A stretch of DNA of 30,899 bases from Pseudomonadota bacterium (GTDB lineage Bacteria > Cyanobacteriota > Vampirovibrionia > LMEP-6097). The notes under the pieces are model-generated. The model was given only the letters and a program-made list of their open reading frames with translations. It was not told the DNA's origin and ran no database searches. Shown piece by piece: positions 14,357 through 23,219 of the stretch. The stretch covers positions 1 through 30,899 of the forward strand of contig RFQS01000001.1 of assembly GCA_009924885.1 (NCBI GenBank), given 5' to 3'. Within the stretch, counting starts at the first letter, position 1, and every line of letters begins with the position of its first letter. Made by a program: the position numbers and the translations under genes.

Positions 14357-16448
14357 AAGATACTAAATCATAATAAGGAACTTTATTGTTAGGATCTATA
14401 ATCTGAATTTTATATTTTTCATCTCGTTCTAAACCAAATTTAGAATCTATAGTCTTAGAAGGTAAGCCAGCCTGTGATTGTATTAACTTTTGTATATTTT
14501 CTTTGGTCTCTTCATCTTCAGATTGAGCTAAAAATTCGTTCCAGAGTTCCATCGCTTTATCTTTTTTCTTTAGGTTCCAGTAGCAGAGACCTAATACATA
14601 GTAGTTTTCAAGAAATTTAGGATTAAGCTCTAAAACTTTTTCATAGTAAGTGAGGGCTTCTTTATGTTTTTTCTGTGACTGTAAAAGAAGACCGAAATTA
14701 TAATTAGCTAAATAATCTGTCGGGTAATACTCTAAAGCTCTAGCGTAGTAGTTTTCAGCTTCTTTATCTAAAGACAGTGCTTTAAAAGTATTAGCAGTAC
14801 CGAGTATCGCCTCTAAATTACGAGGCTCTTTAGTAACAGCTGTCTGATATTCAGTTAAAGCATCGAAATGATTTTGGGTATCTTTCAGTAATTTAGCTAA
14901 TTTTAGTCTTGATTTCTGAGTGTTATCGAATGCTATCGCTAATCTAAGCTGTTCTATCGCATCTTGTGTTTTACCTTGTGAGATTAATAAGTCAGCATAA
15001 GTCTGTCTGAGATTCAAGTCTGTGGGTTTTTCTTTTAGGGCGATTTCGACTATCCCTTGAGCTTCTTTAACTTTATCTTGATCTAGTTTTACTGTGAGCA
15101 GATTCTTGTAAAGATCATCTATTTTTTTAAATTTAGCTAAATTCTCTTTATCTGCAAGAACTATTTCCAGATTGGCTTCTGATGATTTTAAATCGCCTTT
15201 TTGTTTTTGTGCAATTGCAAGATTATAATGAATGTCATTTTTTAATTGAGGATCTAATTTTTGTGGAATGCCTAGTATTTCATTGTAGTGCGATATTGCA
15301 GCATCATATTTTTCTAACTGTTGTTCTGAGCTAGCTAACAAGAACAGTGACTCGACGTCGTTAGGTTTTATTTGTAATAATTTTTGCAAATGAGTAGTCG
15401 CAAGTGGGTAGTTTTTCTTTTCATAGTACAGTCTTGCAATGTTATATAAAGTTTTAGAATCATCAGGATTCTTTTCTAGAGCTTTATTGTAGTTAATAAT
15501 AGCTTCGTCATATTTACCCTCTTGCTGTTGTATATAGGCTGCCATATTATAATCTTCGACATATAAATAAGCATCTATGGCTTTTTGCTTTTCATTATTT
15601 AAATAAAATACTTTAGCTAAAGCTTTATGCCAGACATCTTCATTCTTAAGTTTTATGGCGTTTTGGTAATTTTTAACAGCTTCATCATAATTGCCGAATT
15701 TAGATTCTATAAAGGCTAGATCAGCATAGATATTCGGTACATTTCCATCTATCTGGGCTGCTTTCTTATAGCTCTCGCGAGCGTTTTCATACTGACTTAA
15801 GGCAAGCCAAGAGTCTGCAACGTTCTTGTGGACGGCATAATCATTCTGTTCATATTTAAGAACATAGTTATACTGCTCAATAGCTGCTAAATAATTATCG
15901 GTTGACTGAAGTGAAGCTGCTAAGTAGCTTCTAGCTCTTAAATGATCAGGGTAAGCCATGATAATACGATTAAATAGTTCTATTGCCTCTTTAAAATTTT
16001 TCTGTTCAAAATGATAAAGGGCTAAATCAAAGGTAAGGAGAACGTTATCGGGTTCTATGGTCGATGCTCTCTTAAAATAAGTGTAAGCCTTCTCGGTTTC
16101 ATTAAGCCTAGTGTACGCCTGAGCGAGAAGAAGATTTATCATCGCATCACTAGGAGAGAATTCTAGAGCTTTATTGAAATATGAAACAGCTCTTCTGCCA
16201 TTATCTTGTTCCTCTGCCTGAGACTTGGTTGGTTTATTTAAATAGATTAAACCTAATTTAGTAAGTAGGGAACTATCTGTTTTATCAAACTCATACGCTT
16301 GAGCAAATTTACGAATCGCGGTATCAAAATCCCCGCTCTTCTCTGCTTTTACAGCTTGGCTGTAATAGAGATCAAATCTTTCTTCTCTCGTGACCGCATG
16401 GCTAGAGAGTCCAAAAAACATAATAAAGGCTATTATTAGGAACTGCAT
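14355..16448 (-). CDS. Exported TPR-repeat protein, about 16 repeats
   Basis: This is a 697-residue protein made almost wholly of tetratricopeptide repeats, which are protein-interaction scaffolds. A signal peptide is seen at residues 1-18, MQFLIIAFIMFFGLSSHA, with a likely cleavage after SHA, so the protein is probably periplasmic or surface-associated. From about residue 25 to 655, roughly sixteen 34-residue units occur, for example DEAIINYNKALEKNPDDSKT and EALTYYEKVLELNPKFLENY, with the expected G/A and P positions. The C-terminal 45 residues are not repeated and end in DPNNKVPYYDLVS. The ATG start is preceded by AAGAAAG, and a TATAAT lies 19 nt upstream on the minus strand. The gene has its own promoter and terminator-like hairpin, so it is probably monocistronic. 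The partner is unknown. Confidence 0.82.
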   Translation of the reverse strand: MQFLIIAFIMFFGLSSHAVTREERFDLYYSQAVKAEKSGDFDTAIRKFAQAYEFDKTDSSLLTKLGLIYLNKPTKSQAEEQDNGRRAVSYFNKALEFSPSDAMINLLLAQAYTRLNETEKAYTYFKRASTIEPDNVLLTFDLALYHFEQKNFKEAIELFNRIIMAYPDHLRARSYLAASLQSTDNYLAAIEQYNYVLKYEQNDYAVHKNVADSWLALSQYENARESYKKAAQIDGNVPNIYADLAFIESKFGNYDEAVKNYQNAIKLKNEDVWHKALAKVFYLNNEKQKAIDAYLYVEDYNMAAYIQQQEGKYDEAIINYNKALEKNPDDSKTLYNIARLYYEKKNYPLATTHLQKLLQIKPNDVESLFLLASSEQQLEKYDAAISHYNEILGIPQKLDPQLKNDIHYNLAIAQKQKGDLKSSEANLEIVLADKENLAKFKKIDDLYKNLLTVKLDQDKVKEAQGIVEIALKEKPTDLNLRQTYADLLISQGKTQDAIEQLRLAIAFDNTQKSRLKLAKLLKDTQNHFDALTEYQTAVTKEPRNLEAILGTANTFKALSLDKEAENYYARALEYYPTDYLANYNFGLLLQSQKKHKEALTYYEKVLELNPKFLENYYVLGLCYWNLKKKDKAMELWNEFLAQSEDEETKENIQKLIQSQAGLPSKTIDSKFGLERDEKYKIQIIDPNNKVPYYDLVS

Positions 16449-16467
16449 TTAAACTTTCTTGAGATTA

Positions 16468-16506
16468 ATTATATCTCTTGACTAGGTTTATAAAGACGAA
16501 TAATTT
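16468..16506. promoter_or_regulatory. Divergent promoter region, TPR gene and MDR dehydrogenase
   Basis: On the minus strand TATAAT (16468-16473) lies 19 nt before the TPR ATG, without a clear -35. On the plus strand TTGACT (16478-16483) and TAATTT (16501-16506) are 17 nt apart and face the dehydrogenase. A short inverted repeat GAGAT/ATCTC (16461-16465, 16473-16477) lies between them. Confidence 0.35.
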
Positions 16507-16522
16507 TAAGGAAAGTTGCACA

Positions 16523-17560
16523 ATGAGAAGTTATCTTTACTACGGTCCGCGAGATATTAGGTTAGAGGATGTGATTATTCCTGATTTACTTGATGGTGAA
16601 GTTTTAGTAAAAGTAATATATGCTGCGACGGGTGGTACTGATTTAAAAACCTTTCAGCGAGGTCATCCTAAAATTATTAAAAATATCCCATCCTCTTTTG
16701 GTTATGAGTTTGTAGGTATTGTTGAGTCAGTAGATTCCTCTGTAACTGGTTTTGAGCAAGGTGATTATGTAGTAGCTGCTAACACTGCGCCTTGCTATGA
16801 ATGTTTTTTTTGTAAGAAAGCAGAATATTCCCTTTGTGAGAATTTAGAATTTTTAAATGGTGCTTTTGCTGAATATATTAAAATTCCGAAAAACATCGTT
16901 AAACATAATCTATATAAGGTTTCTAGATTTGATAGGCTTGAGGAATTATGCCTAACTCAGACTCTTGCCGTTGCCTTGCATGGTTTTAAAAGGTCTTACA
17001 TTAAAGATGATGACAAGGTTATAGTTTATGGCTTAGGTCCTATTGGGCAGACTTTTATTAAATTAATTAAATTCTTTACCAAGGCTGAGGTCTACGCTGT
17101 GGCAAGGTCACAGCATAAATTGGATTTAGCTAAAGATAACGGAGCTGATTTCCTTGTAGATATAAATAATTTATCTGATGAAGAGATAAAAGCGAAGCTG
17201 AAGAATCTTCTTCCGCATGGTGCAGATGTCGTGATCGAGGCAGTAGGCAAGCCTGAGGCTTGGCAGCTCTGCTTAAGCTTAGTGAGAAAAGGTGGTCTAA
17301 TAAACTATTTCGGCGGCTGCGTGAAAGGTACGTCGATATTAGTGGATACTTTTCGTTTACATTATGATGAAATAAAACTTATAGGAGTCTTTCATCATAG
17401 TCCTGAATATATTAAAGCAGCTCTGGAGTTGATATCTGAGGATAAAATATGTATGAAAAACCTTATTAGTCAGAAATTTAGTTTAAGTGATTTGCCGAAA
17501 GCATTAGCCTTACATGAAGAAGGAAAAGTTTTTAAAACGCTGATTTATAACGAATTGTAG
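16523..17560 (+). CDS. MDR-family alcohol dehydrogenase-like protein with altered catalytic zinc site
   Basis: This is a 345-residue medium-chain dehydrogenase/reductase, probably an NAD(P)-dependent polyol or alcohol dehydrogenase by fold. The structural zinc lobe is intact, with Cys91, Cys94, Cys97 and Cys105 in CYECFFCKKAEYSLC. The Rossmann motif YGLGPIGQTFIKL follows near 172-184. The catalytic zinc site is altered: the usual CGTD reads GGTD (37-40), so the first Cys ligand is Gly, and the usual GHE reads GYE (60-62). The enzyme may not bind catalytic zinc and may use other chemistry. The ATG at 16523 follows AAGGAAAG (16508-16515); a TTG at 16478 is rejected. A LysR regulator gene follows in the same direction and may control it. 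Confidence 0.78.
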   Translation: MRSYLYYGPRDIRLEDVIIPDLLDGEVLVKVIYAATGGTDLKTFQRGHPKIIKNIPSSFGYEFVGIVESVDSSVTGFEQGDYVVAANTAPCYECFFCKKAEYSLCENLEFLNGAFAEYIKIPKNIVKHNLYKVSRFDRLEELCLTQTLAVALHGFKRSYIKDDDKVIVYGLGPIGQTFIKLIKFFTKAEVYAVARSQHKLDLAKDNGADFLVDINNLSDEEIKAKLKNLLPHGADVVIEAVGKPEAWQLCLSLVRKGGLINYFGGCVKGTSILVDTFRLHYDEIKLIGVFHHSPEYIKAALELISEDKICMKNLISQKFSLSDLPKALALHEEGKVFKTLIYNEL

Positions 17561-17743
17561 AGAATCGCGTAATCTATATCAAAATTCCGTTTAGGAAAAA
17601 TTAACAAAATTTAAGCTGTAAAGATAGTAGGATTGATTCTCAACGACAATTATAAAAGAGACTCAAAGACTACGAAAGTGCAGGAAATTAAATTTGCGTG
17701 TATAGGAGTCTCGCCTCAACAGTGTTGTTGTTTGCGTCTAAAT

Positions 17744-18652
17744 ATGGCTACTACTCATGAAGAATTAGAATCATTCGTAACCATCGTGGAGTGTGGTACT
17801 TTTCGGTCAGCTGCCGACAAGTTAATTAAATCACAGTCATCTATTAGTTATGCTGTTAAGAGTCTTGAAGATGAGCTTGGTGTGAGCCTTTTTGATAGAA
17901 ACTTTTATCGACCTAGGCTTACTCCAGAGGGAGAGATTGTTTATCAGAAAGCTATTCTTATACTTAGCCTATCTAAAGATTTAAAAAGTATAAGCAAGAA
18001 TGTTGCCAGTGGCATTGAAACAAAATTAAGTCTCATTGTTGATTTAATAGCTCCTTCTGAGCAGATTATTAAAGTTATAGAGATTTTCAATCAAGAATTT
18101 CCTAATACTAGATTGAGTTTTAGTTTTGAGAGTGCTGATGTGCCTCTTGCTCAGCTTAATGCAGGTGAGGTTGATTTGATTATCTCAAATAAAGGTTCTA
18201 ATAAGATCCAGTTTAAAACCGAGGCTTGGCAGACTATAGAATTTATTCCAGTAGTGCAGCACTCGCATCCTTTGATTAAGCGAAAAGCAAGGCTTGAAGA
18301 TATTGAAAGTTATAATCAGATTATTCTTGATTCAGGGCATGATTACACTTCTGAAAAGAATAATCACTATAAAATGACTAATATCTGGAATGTGAGGGAT
18401 TTTCAGATTAAAAAGCAGATGATACTAAGAGGTTTGGGCTGGGGATTCTTACCAGAATATGCCATCAGGAATGAACTTAAGACTGGCGAGCTCAAAAAAA
18501 TTAAATATCTAGACGTTATGCAGGAAAATCTTTATTTAGTTTATCCTAAGGTGAAAGCTAATGGTCTTGCATTCTCATTTTTGAGAAAGGCTTTACTGGC
18601 TTCAAGTACCGTGCTCAGTTCTTACCCAAGTACCGACTGTGCGGCTAAATAA
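17744..18652 (+). CDS. LysR-family transcriptional regulator
   Basis: This is a DNA-binding regulator of 302 residues, normal for the family. The N-terminal winged helix-turn-helix reads ELESFVTIVECGTFRSAADK, then SQSSISYAVKSLEDELGVSLFDR, which is the LysR signature. A periplasmic-binding-like effector domain covers about 90-300, with PVVQHSHPLI and ILRGLGWGFLPEYAI. The ATG at 17744 gives the standard N-terminus; the longer reading from a TTG at 17633 adds 37 residues, cysteine-rich and unlike the family, and is rejected. No Shine-Dalgarno sequence is apparent. The upstream neighbour on the same strand is the MDR dehydrogenase, a possible target. The last 51 nt overlap the convergent glycosyltransferase gene. 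Confidence 0.87.
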   Translation: MATTHEELESFVTIVECGTFRSAADKLIKSQSSISYAVKSLEDELGVSLFDRNFYRPRLTPEGEIVYQKAILILSLSKDLKSISKNVASGIETKLSLIVDLIAPSEQIIKVIEIFNQEFPNTRLSFSFESADVPLAQLNAGEVDLIISNKGSNKIQFKTEAWQTIEFIPVVQHSHPLIKRKARLEDIESYNQIILDSGHDYTSEKNNHYKMTNIWNVRDFQIKKQMILRGLGWGFLPEYAIRNELKTGELKKIKYLDVMQENLYLVYPKVKANGLAFSFLRKALLASSTVLSSYPSTDCAAK

Positions 18653-19954
18653 AATCTTTCTGTAAGTAATAATAATAATAGTGACCCAGATGCCAAAGAA
18701 ATAAAAATTTGTAATCAGGGAGTAAAGTATAGATTTAATTATAGAGTATTGTTTATAGATTCTTAATCCATGAAACTGATTCATAAACATAATTAAACCT
18801 AGAGAAATGCTAAGCAGCATTAGAAAACTGATATAAGTCTCTCGGTGAGAGAAGTATCTAATAAATTCATAAACGATATCTAAGCTTACCCACAGAGGAA
18901 TACTAAACTGGCAGAGGAAAACGAAAGTATCAAATATTTGGTTCAGTGTGAGATTACCAGGTTTTAGCAACTGCAAGAAATAGTTTAGATATCTTCGCAT
19001 ACTACCTTCTGCCCATCTGCGTCTTTGTTTTATGAGACCAGCCATAGTTGGTACACCTTCTTCATAGACTTTATTCTCTGGACTAAAACGTATGTCCCAG
19101 CCATTGACATGCAGGCATGTAGAAAGATCTAAATCATCGGTTAAAGTATCTTCATTCCATCCACCTACATGCTCTAAAGTTTCTCTTTTAATAAGTTGTC
19201 CATTGCCTCTTAATTCTACCGAGCCGCGGATACTATCACGTCCCATCTGTAAGTAGGTGTCCATGGCATATTCATGAAATTGACATTTCACCAGAAAATT
19301 CTTTTCAGGGTTGGATATGACTTTTTGGGATTGTACTGCACCTACCAGTGGATCATTTAAGTAAGGGACTATGTTTCGTAAAAAATCCTTTTCGACTCTA
19401 GCATCAGCATCAAAGACGCAGATAACTTCAGAGTTAGATATTCTTAGTGCATCATTTAAAGCCGCTGCTTTCCCTGGTACTGCATCAGTATGCCTATCTA
19501 AGATAATTAATCTCTCAGGGTGTTTTGCTGCAACAGAGCGCATTAAATCAAGGGTAGAGTCATTGCTGCGATCGTTAATGGCATAGACTTTGTAATCGTC
19601 ATAATTTAAGTCCATCATAAATTCTAAAGTCTCTTTAATAACATTCTGCTCATTATGAGCCGAAATAAAAATATCTATTGATGGAGAATACTTGGTATCT
19701 AGCTCTCTAGGCTTTTTACGCCTATGGTATTGGGCTATAAAAAGAAAAATAGAATGAAAGAGCATGCATAAAAGCAATAACGCAAGCAGTGCTAGTGAAA
19801 CATTACAAGGAAGCAGATCTAGAAATTTTTGTGGAACAAATTCCTCCAAGGCCGTTATCAGTAACCAGATAGCAGCGATGATTCCAAAAAGTAGGAACCT
19901 TTCTCTGTTATTACCCTTCCACCAAGTGAAAATTTTTAATTGTCTAAGTGCCAT
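18602..19954 (-). CDS. Processive family-2 glycosyltransferase (NodC/PgaC/BcsA-like)
   Basis: This is an inner-membrane polysaccharide synthase of 450 residues. Two membrane helices lie at about 20-40 and 52-75, and the catalytic domain spans about 90-330. Motifs are in order: ISAHNEQNVIKET, INDRSNDST, the DXD site FDADARVEKDF, TDDLDLSTCL as the catalytic acid, and QRRRW as the QxxRW processivity motif. Three or four further helices follow. The C-terminal TYRKILFSRTVGTWVRTEHG resembles related enzymes. The start is an ATG 4 nt after the LCP gene stop, so both are co-transcribed. Known relatives make beta-linked polymers such as poly-N-acetylglucosamine; the polymer here is not predictable. 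Confidence 0.85.
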   Translation of the reverse strand: MALRQLKIFTWWKGNNRERFLLFGIIAAIWLLITALEEFVPQKFLDLLPCNVSLALLALLLLCMLFHSIFLFIAQYHRRKKPRELDTKYSPSIDIFISAHNEQNVIKETLEFMMDLNYDDYKVYAINDRSNDSTLDLMRSVAAKHPERLIILDRHTDAVPGKAAALNDALRISNSEVICVFDADARVEKDFLRNIVPYLNDPLVGAVQSQKVISNPEKNFLVKCQFHEYAMDTYLQMGRDSIRGSVELRGNGQLIKRETLEHVGGWNEDTLTDDLDLSTCLHVNGWDIRFSPENKVYEEGVPTMAGLIKQRRRWAEGSMRRYLNYFLQLLKPGNLTLNQIFDTFVFLCQFSIPLWVSLDIVYEFIRYFSHRETYISFLMLLSISLGLIMFMNQFHGLRIYKQYSIIKSILYSLITNFYFFGIWVTIIIITYRKILFSRTVGTWVRTEHGT

Positions 19955-19958
19955 GAAT

Positions 19959-20900
19959 CTAACTGGTTTGTTTGATATATTCTAACAGTCTGTTCATATC
20001 GGGGTAATCAATTTTCCAATATCCGTCTTTGGCGAAGTCTCCAGGTAGTATGAAACTTTCGAAACTCTTGTCTGCAATTTTTACAAAAGATTTGGTGAGC
20101 TGAATAGCTTCATCTTCTTTTAAATCAGTGAGGAAGAAGTTATTGGATTGGTCTAATAGATAAGGTAGTCTTACTAGGATTTCATTAAATTTAAGATTAT
20201 GAATAAAAGCTCTAAAGAATATTAATTGTCTTTTAATTCTGCCTATATCACCATCCTCGCTGTCGCGATAACGCAAGAATTCCATCATCTTTTCGGAATT
20301 CATTTTTTCTAAACCTGGTTTGAAGTCTATACTAAGGCCAGCTTTATGATCCTCATATTTCATGTTTTTAGGAACATAAATTTTCATGTCTCCGAAGAGA
20401 TTCATAATTTTTTTAAAGCCCTCTATATTAACTAAGAGGTAATTGTCGATTTTTATCCCTAATAACTTTTCTACTGTGCTTTTTGCTGCATCAATACCAC
20501 CAATACTATTTGCTGAATTGATTCTAGAGAAACCAAAAATTTCTTTATCTAGTTGTGTATCTCTTGGAATGCTTAAAGCTATTAATTTTTCTGATGCAGG
20601 GTTTACAGAAAGTATCATCATAAAATCTGTTCGCCCTTGCCAAGCTGAAGAGTTCTTCGATTTATTTTCATCTACACCAAGTAGCAGTATATTAGTTGTG
20701 CTCTGGGCTTTCGCTGTAATGATTTTTTTAGAATTTTCAAGATTATTTTTAATGTCCTTGGAATTAAAAAGAGAGGGATATGGTTGATGGAAGCCATATG
20801 CATTGTTATAAAATATAAGAAGAGTTAAAAGAACGCAAAATAAAATCAGCGCTGAAACATAAATGGATTTATTTTTGGTATGGATATCCACTAAGAGCAA
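19959..20900 (-). CDS. LytR-CpsA-Psr (LCP) family protein
   Basis: This is a membrane-anchored enzyme of 313 residues or slightly fewer. LCP proteins transfer polyprenyl-linked glycans onto peptidoglycan or other envelope acceptors. One helix near 15-32 anchors the protein with the catalytic domain outside. Diagnostic elements are NILLLGVDE, WQGRTDFMMILSVNP, LIALSIPRDT, RINSANSIGG, YEDHKAGLSIDFKPG, and FLRYRDSEDGDIGRIKRQ, with the conserved Arg and Asp residues in place. The frame begins at a TTG (20900). A GTG at 20891 sits 8 nt after TATACT on the minus strand and is an equally plausible start. The GT2 polymer synthase follows 4 nt downstream. The start is 18 nt from the divergent exported-protein gene. 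Confidence 0.86.
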   Translation of the reverse strand: MLLVDIHTKNKSIYVSALILFCVLLTLLIFYNNAYGFHQPYPSLFNSKDIKNNLENSKKIITAKAQSTTNILLLGVDENKSKNSSAWQGRTDFMMILSVNPASEKLIALSIPRDTQLDKEIFGFSRINSANSIGGIDAAKSTVEKLLGIKIDNYLLVNIEGFKKIMNLFGDMKIYVPKNMKYEDHKAGLSIDFKPGLEKMNSEKMMEFLRYRDSEDGDIGRIKRQLIFFRAFIHNLKFNEILVRLPYLLDQSNNFFLTDLKEDEAIQLTKSFVKIADKSFESFILPGDFAKDGYWKIDYPDMNRLLEYIKQTS

Positions 20901-20903
20901 GTA

Positions 20904-20909
20904 TATAAT
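20904..20909 (+). promoter_or_regulatory. -10 element before the 20919 gene
   Basis: A perfect TATAAT lies 9 nt before the GTG at 20919, predicting a leader of 2-3 nt. On the minus strand TATACT overlaps the same bases (20900-20905) and faces the LCP gene, so two back-to-back -10 elements share the 18-nt divergent spacer. No clear -35 was found for either. Confidence 0.4.
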
Positions 20910-20918
20910 TAAACCTTA

Positions 20919-21911
20919 GTGAAGGAAAGTCGTATTTATCAGCGTTTATTAATCAGTTTTTTGCTGTTTACAGTTAGCTGTGTGTCTATTTCTTGTGGTT
21001 TTTTTGATTCTAAGGAGCAAGATTTTAGGGAATCCATTCCAGTTGGGACTTTTATCGGCATTGGTATACCGATTGAGGAAGGTGCTGAGGTTAAGAACAA
21101 GGAAGCTGCTTTAGAAGAACCCGTTAAAGAGGTAGCAGAGTCACCCACTACTCCATCAGCAGTTCCAGCTACTCCAGATAAAGCATCAGAGGCTAATATC
21201 CCAGCAAGTCCAAACCAAGCTGAGGGAGAAGCTCCAGTGGTAGCAACAAGTCCTGAACCAATTAAACCTAAGCGGGTTAAATCAGTTTACAAGGGTCCTA
21301 AAGTAGATATATTAATTAATTTATTTCCGATGGATGTCGCATACAAACAAGGAGTTGGCATTTTAAGGATAAATACTAGAAGCTATAAATTTAGTTGGGA
21401 GAGTGATTCGATAAATAAAAATTCTGACGGGAATACTGTTTGGAATATTGCTTTTAGTAAGGATAATAATATTTATGCTAATCTTGACGAGAATTTTAAT
21501 TTTACGGGGATTTTAGAACAGAAAGACACTGGCTTAGAAATGTATGGCACTTTGAGTATGAAACCCACTAAGGCAGAGGAGATGCTAAATTATCATATAC
21601 AGACTTATCAGCATAAATCACCGATTATTAGTGCAAGTGGTGAGCTTTCCGTTAAAGCTGGTGAGAGTTTAACTTTAGAAGCAGAACAAAGTGGTTTTGA
21701 TAAAACTATTATGCAAGCTTATGCTGAGAGTCTTGACGGTAAAAATAAAGTAGAATTAGTAATTAATAGTCTTGATAAACCAGAGAAAGGTAAAAAGAAA
21801 AATAAATTAACGATAGCAACGGATGCGGCCATGGTTAAGGGTGACTATAACGTTTATATAATTAGAGATGAGGAATTTTCTAGTAACAGTATAAAGGTGA
21901 CCATTCAATAG
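20919..21911 (+). CDS. Exported protein with Pro/Ala/Glu-rich linker
   Basis: I do not recognise the family. The 330-residue protein begins with a basic start and a hydrophobic stretch RLLISFLLFTVSCVSISC, which is a signal peptide or a loose lipoprotein signal. The residues before either cysteine (TVS, SIS) do not fully match a lipobox. A low-complexity linker rich in Pro, Ala, Glu and Thr covers about 45-120. The C-terminal 200 residues look like one or two beta-rich domains and end in DYNVYIIRDEEFSSNSIKVTIQ, resembling an Ig-like fold. The GTG start has no Shine-Dalgarno sequence but a TATAAT 9 nt before it. The stop codon directly abuts the ATG of the oxidoreductase pseudogene. The operon context gives no firm role. 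Confidence 0.6.
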   Translation: MKESRIYQRLLISFLLFTVSCVSISCGFFDSKEQDFRESIPVGTFIGIGIPIEEGAEVKNKEAALEEPVKEVAESPTTPSAVPATPDKASEANIPASPNQAEGEAPVVATSPEPIKPKRVKSVYKGPKVDILINLFPMDVAYKQGVGILRINTRSYKFSWESDSINKNSDGNTVWNIAFSKDNNIYANLDENFNFTGILEQKDTGLEMYGTLSMKPTKAEEMLNYHIQTYQHKSPIISASGELSVKAGESLTLEAEQSGFDKTIMQAYAESLDGKNKVELVINSLDKPEKGKKKNKLTIATDAAMVKGDYNVYIIRDEEFSSNSIKVTIQ

Positions 21912-22831
21912 ATGAAAATAGCGGTAATAGGTACTGGTAGTTGGGGAAAAAATTTGGTTCGTAATTTTTACGAACTAGGTGTTTTAAAGATAGTCTGCGA
22001 TTTGGAAGAAGATAATTTAATTAAAGCCAGAGAAAGATATCCAAATTTACTTGTGACGTCATCTTTAAAAGAGATCATTGACGATAAGGAGATTGACGGT
22101 ATTGTTATTGCGACCCCAGCTCATACGCATTATGAGATTTAGAAGCGGGTCATAATGTTTATGTTGAAAAGCCTCTTGCTCAGAATGTTACTGAGGCTAA
22201 GGAATTACATGCTATCGCAGAAAATAAGAATCTTACATTAATGGTGGGGCATCTTCTTTTGTATCATCCAGCTGTAAATAAACTTAAGCAGATCATCGCT
22301 TTAGGAGATTTAGGTACTGTGCAGTATGTAAATTCTGATCGTAGAAATTTTACAGCTAATCACAGAAAACACAGTAATGTTATGTGGGATTTAGCTCCGC
22401 ATGATTTTTCTATGATGTGTTACATATTAAATACTGAACCAGAGAGGATCGTAAATGTAAGAACTTGGGCTAGCTCAGGTGATTCTATAGATGTGGCTCA
22501 TATAGATATTTTATTTCCAAATAATATAGGCGGCCATATACATAACAGCTGGTTAGATCCTCAGAAACAAGCTCTTTTAACAGTTAATGGTAGTAAGAAA
22601 ACAGCCGTACTTAATGATACTTTTAAGGAGAATAAATTAGAAATATATAGTCGTCAAGAAGATGGTAGCCTTACTGTAGAAAAGCCTGTTTATTCTAATG
22701 ACGAACCCTTAAGGCTTGAATGTAGACATTTCCTTGATTGCATAGAACATAAAAGGAAACCTACTAGTGATAGCGTCAATGGTTATCAGGTAGTTAAATA
22801 TGTGGAAACGTGTCAGAACTTTATTCATTAA
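21912..22831 (+). pseudogene. Gfo/Idh/MocA oxidoreductase, frameshifted
   Basis: Two reading frames together form one NAD(P)-dependent sugar or cyclitol dehydrogenase of this family. The first frame (21912-22142) holds the Rossmann motif IGTGSWGKN and ends ATPAHTHYEI at a TAG. The second continues from about 22139 with LEAGHNVYVEKPLA, which includes the catalytic EKP lysine, then LMVGHLLLYHPA and WDLAPHDFSMM. Relatives have about four residues between HYEI and LEAG, so the break looks like a small deletion, roughly 13 nt, at about 22138. An ATG at 22241 opens the later frame but would omit the EKP motif. The gene abuts the upstream exported-protein gene without a gap. It is either truly inactive or an assembly error. 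Confidence 0.75.
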
Positions 22832-23219
22832 GGAATTATTGAATAGTAAATTTTTTCAATATCTTTCTAATGGACACTTCGAATATGGTTTTAACACTGC
22901 AAAAATAGCTAGAACTATTTTTGTTTTTATTTTTGTATTAAGCTTAACGATTTATCTCAGCAGAAAAGTCGAGGTAAATAAATACCTGATCAAGAAAATC
23001 AGCTCAAATAAATCCTATTCGCTCAGGGTAAATATTAATTCCGCAAACGAACAAGAACTCAATAATCTTCCTGGTATTGGTCCAAAATTAGCGAAGAGAA
23101 TTATCGAGTATAGATTTATTCATGGCAGCCTTGAAAGCCTTGATGAAATTAGAGCAGTTAAAGGACTCGGAGCTAAAAAATTTTCTCAGATTGAAAATTA
23201 TTTAACAGTTCAACCTTGA
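22800..23219 (+). CDS. ComEA-like helix-hairpin-helix protein with membrane anchor
   Basis: This is a 139-residue protein with one hydrophobic helix at about 38-54 and a C-terminal helix-hairpin-helix pair at about 75-138. The core reads VNINSANEQELNNLPGIG, PKLAKRIIEYRF, and LDEIRAVKGLGAKKFSQIE, as in ComEA, the DNA receptor for natural transformation. The positive-inside order and anchor fit ComEA. The ATG at 22800 overlaps the upstream pseudogene by 32 nt. A TTG at 22839 follows AAGGA (22830-22834) and is an alternative start that would still keep the helix. No other competence gene is in the window, so uptake of DNA is only inferred. The 3' end overlaps fliS by 10 nt. Confidence 0.7.
   Translation: MWKRVRTLFIKELLNSKFFQYLSNGHFEYGFNTAKIARTIFVFIFVLSLTIYLSRKVEVNKYLIKKISSNKSYSLRVNINSANEQELNNLPGIGPKLAKRIIEYRFIHGSLESLDEIRAVKGLGAKKFSQIENYLTVQP

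Noticed and set aside
16461..16477. GAGAT/ATCTC repeat as a LysR operator
   Set aside because: The arms are only 5 bp and the T-N11-A spacing is not met; it is not upstream of the LysR gene.
16478..16522. TTG start adding 15 residues to the MDR dehydrogenase
   Set aside because: The ATG at 16523 has a good Shine-Dalgarno sequence and gives the family N-terminus; the TTG instead looks like part of a -35 element.
17633..17743. TTG start adding 37 residues to the LysR regulator
   Set aside because: The added residues are cysteine-rich and unlike LysR proteins, whose DNA-binding domain begins near residue 3-5.
22133..22145. Programmed ribosomal frameshift in the Gfo/Idh gene
   Set aside because: No slippery heptamer lies at the junction, and conserved residues are missing between the two frames, which points to a deletion.
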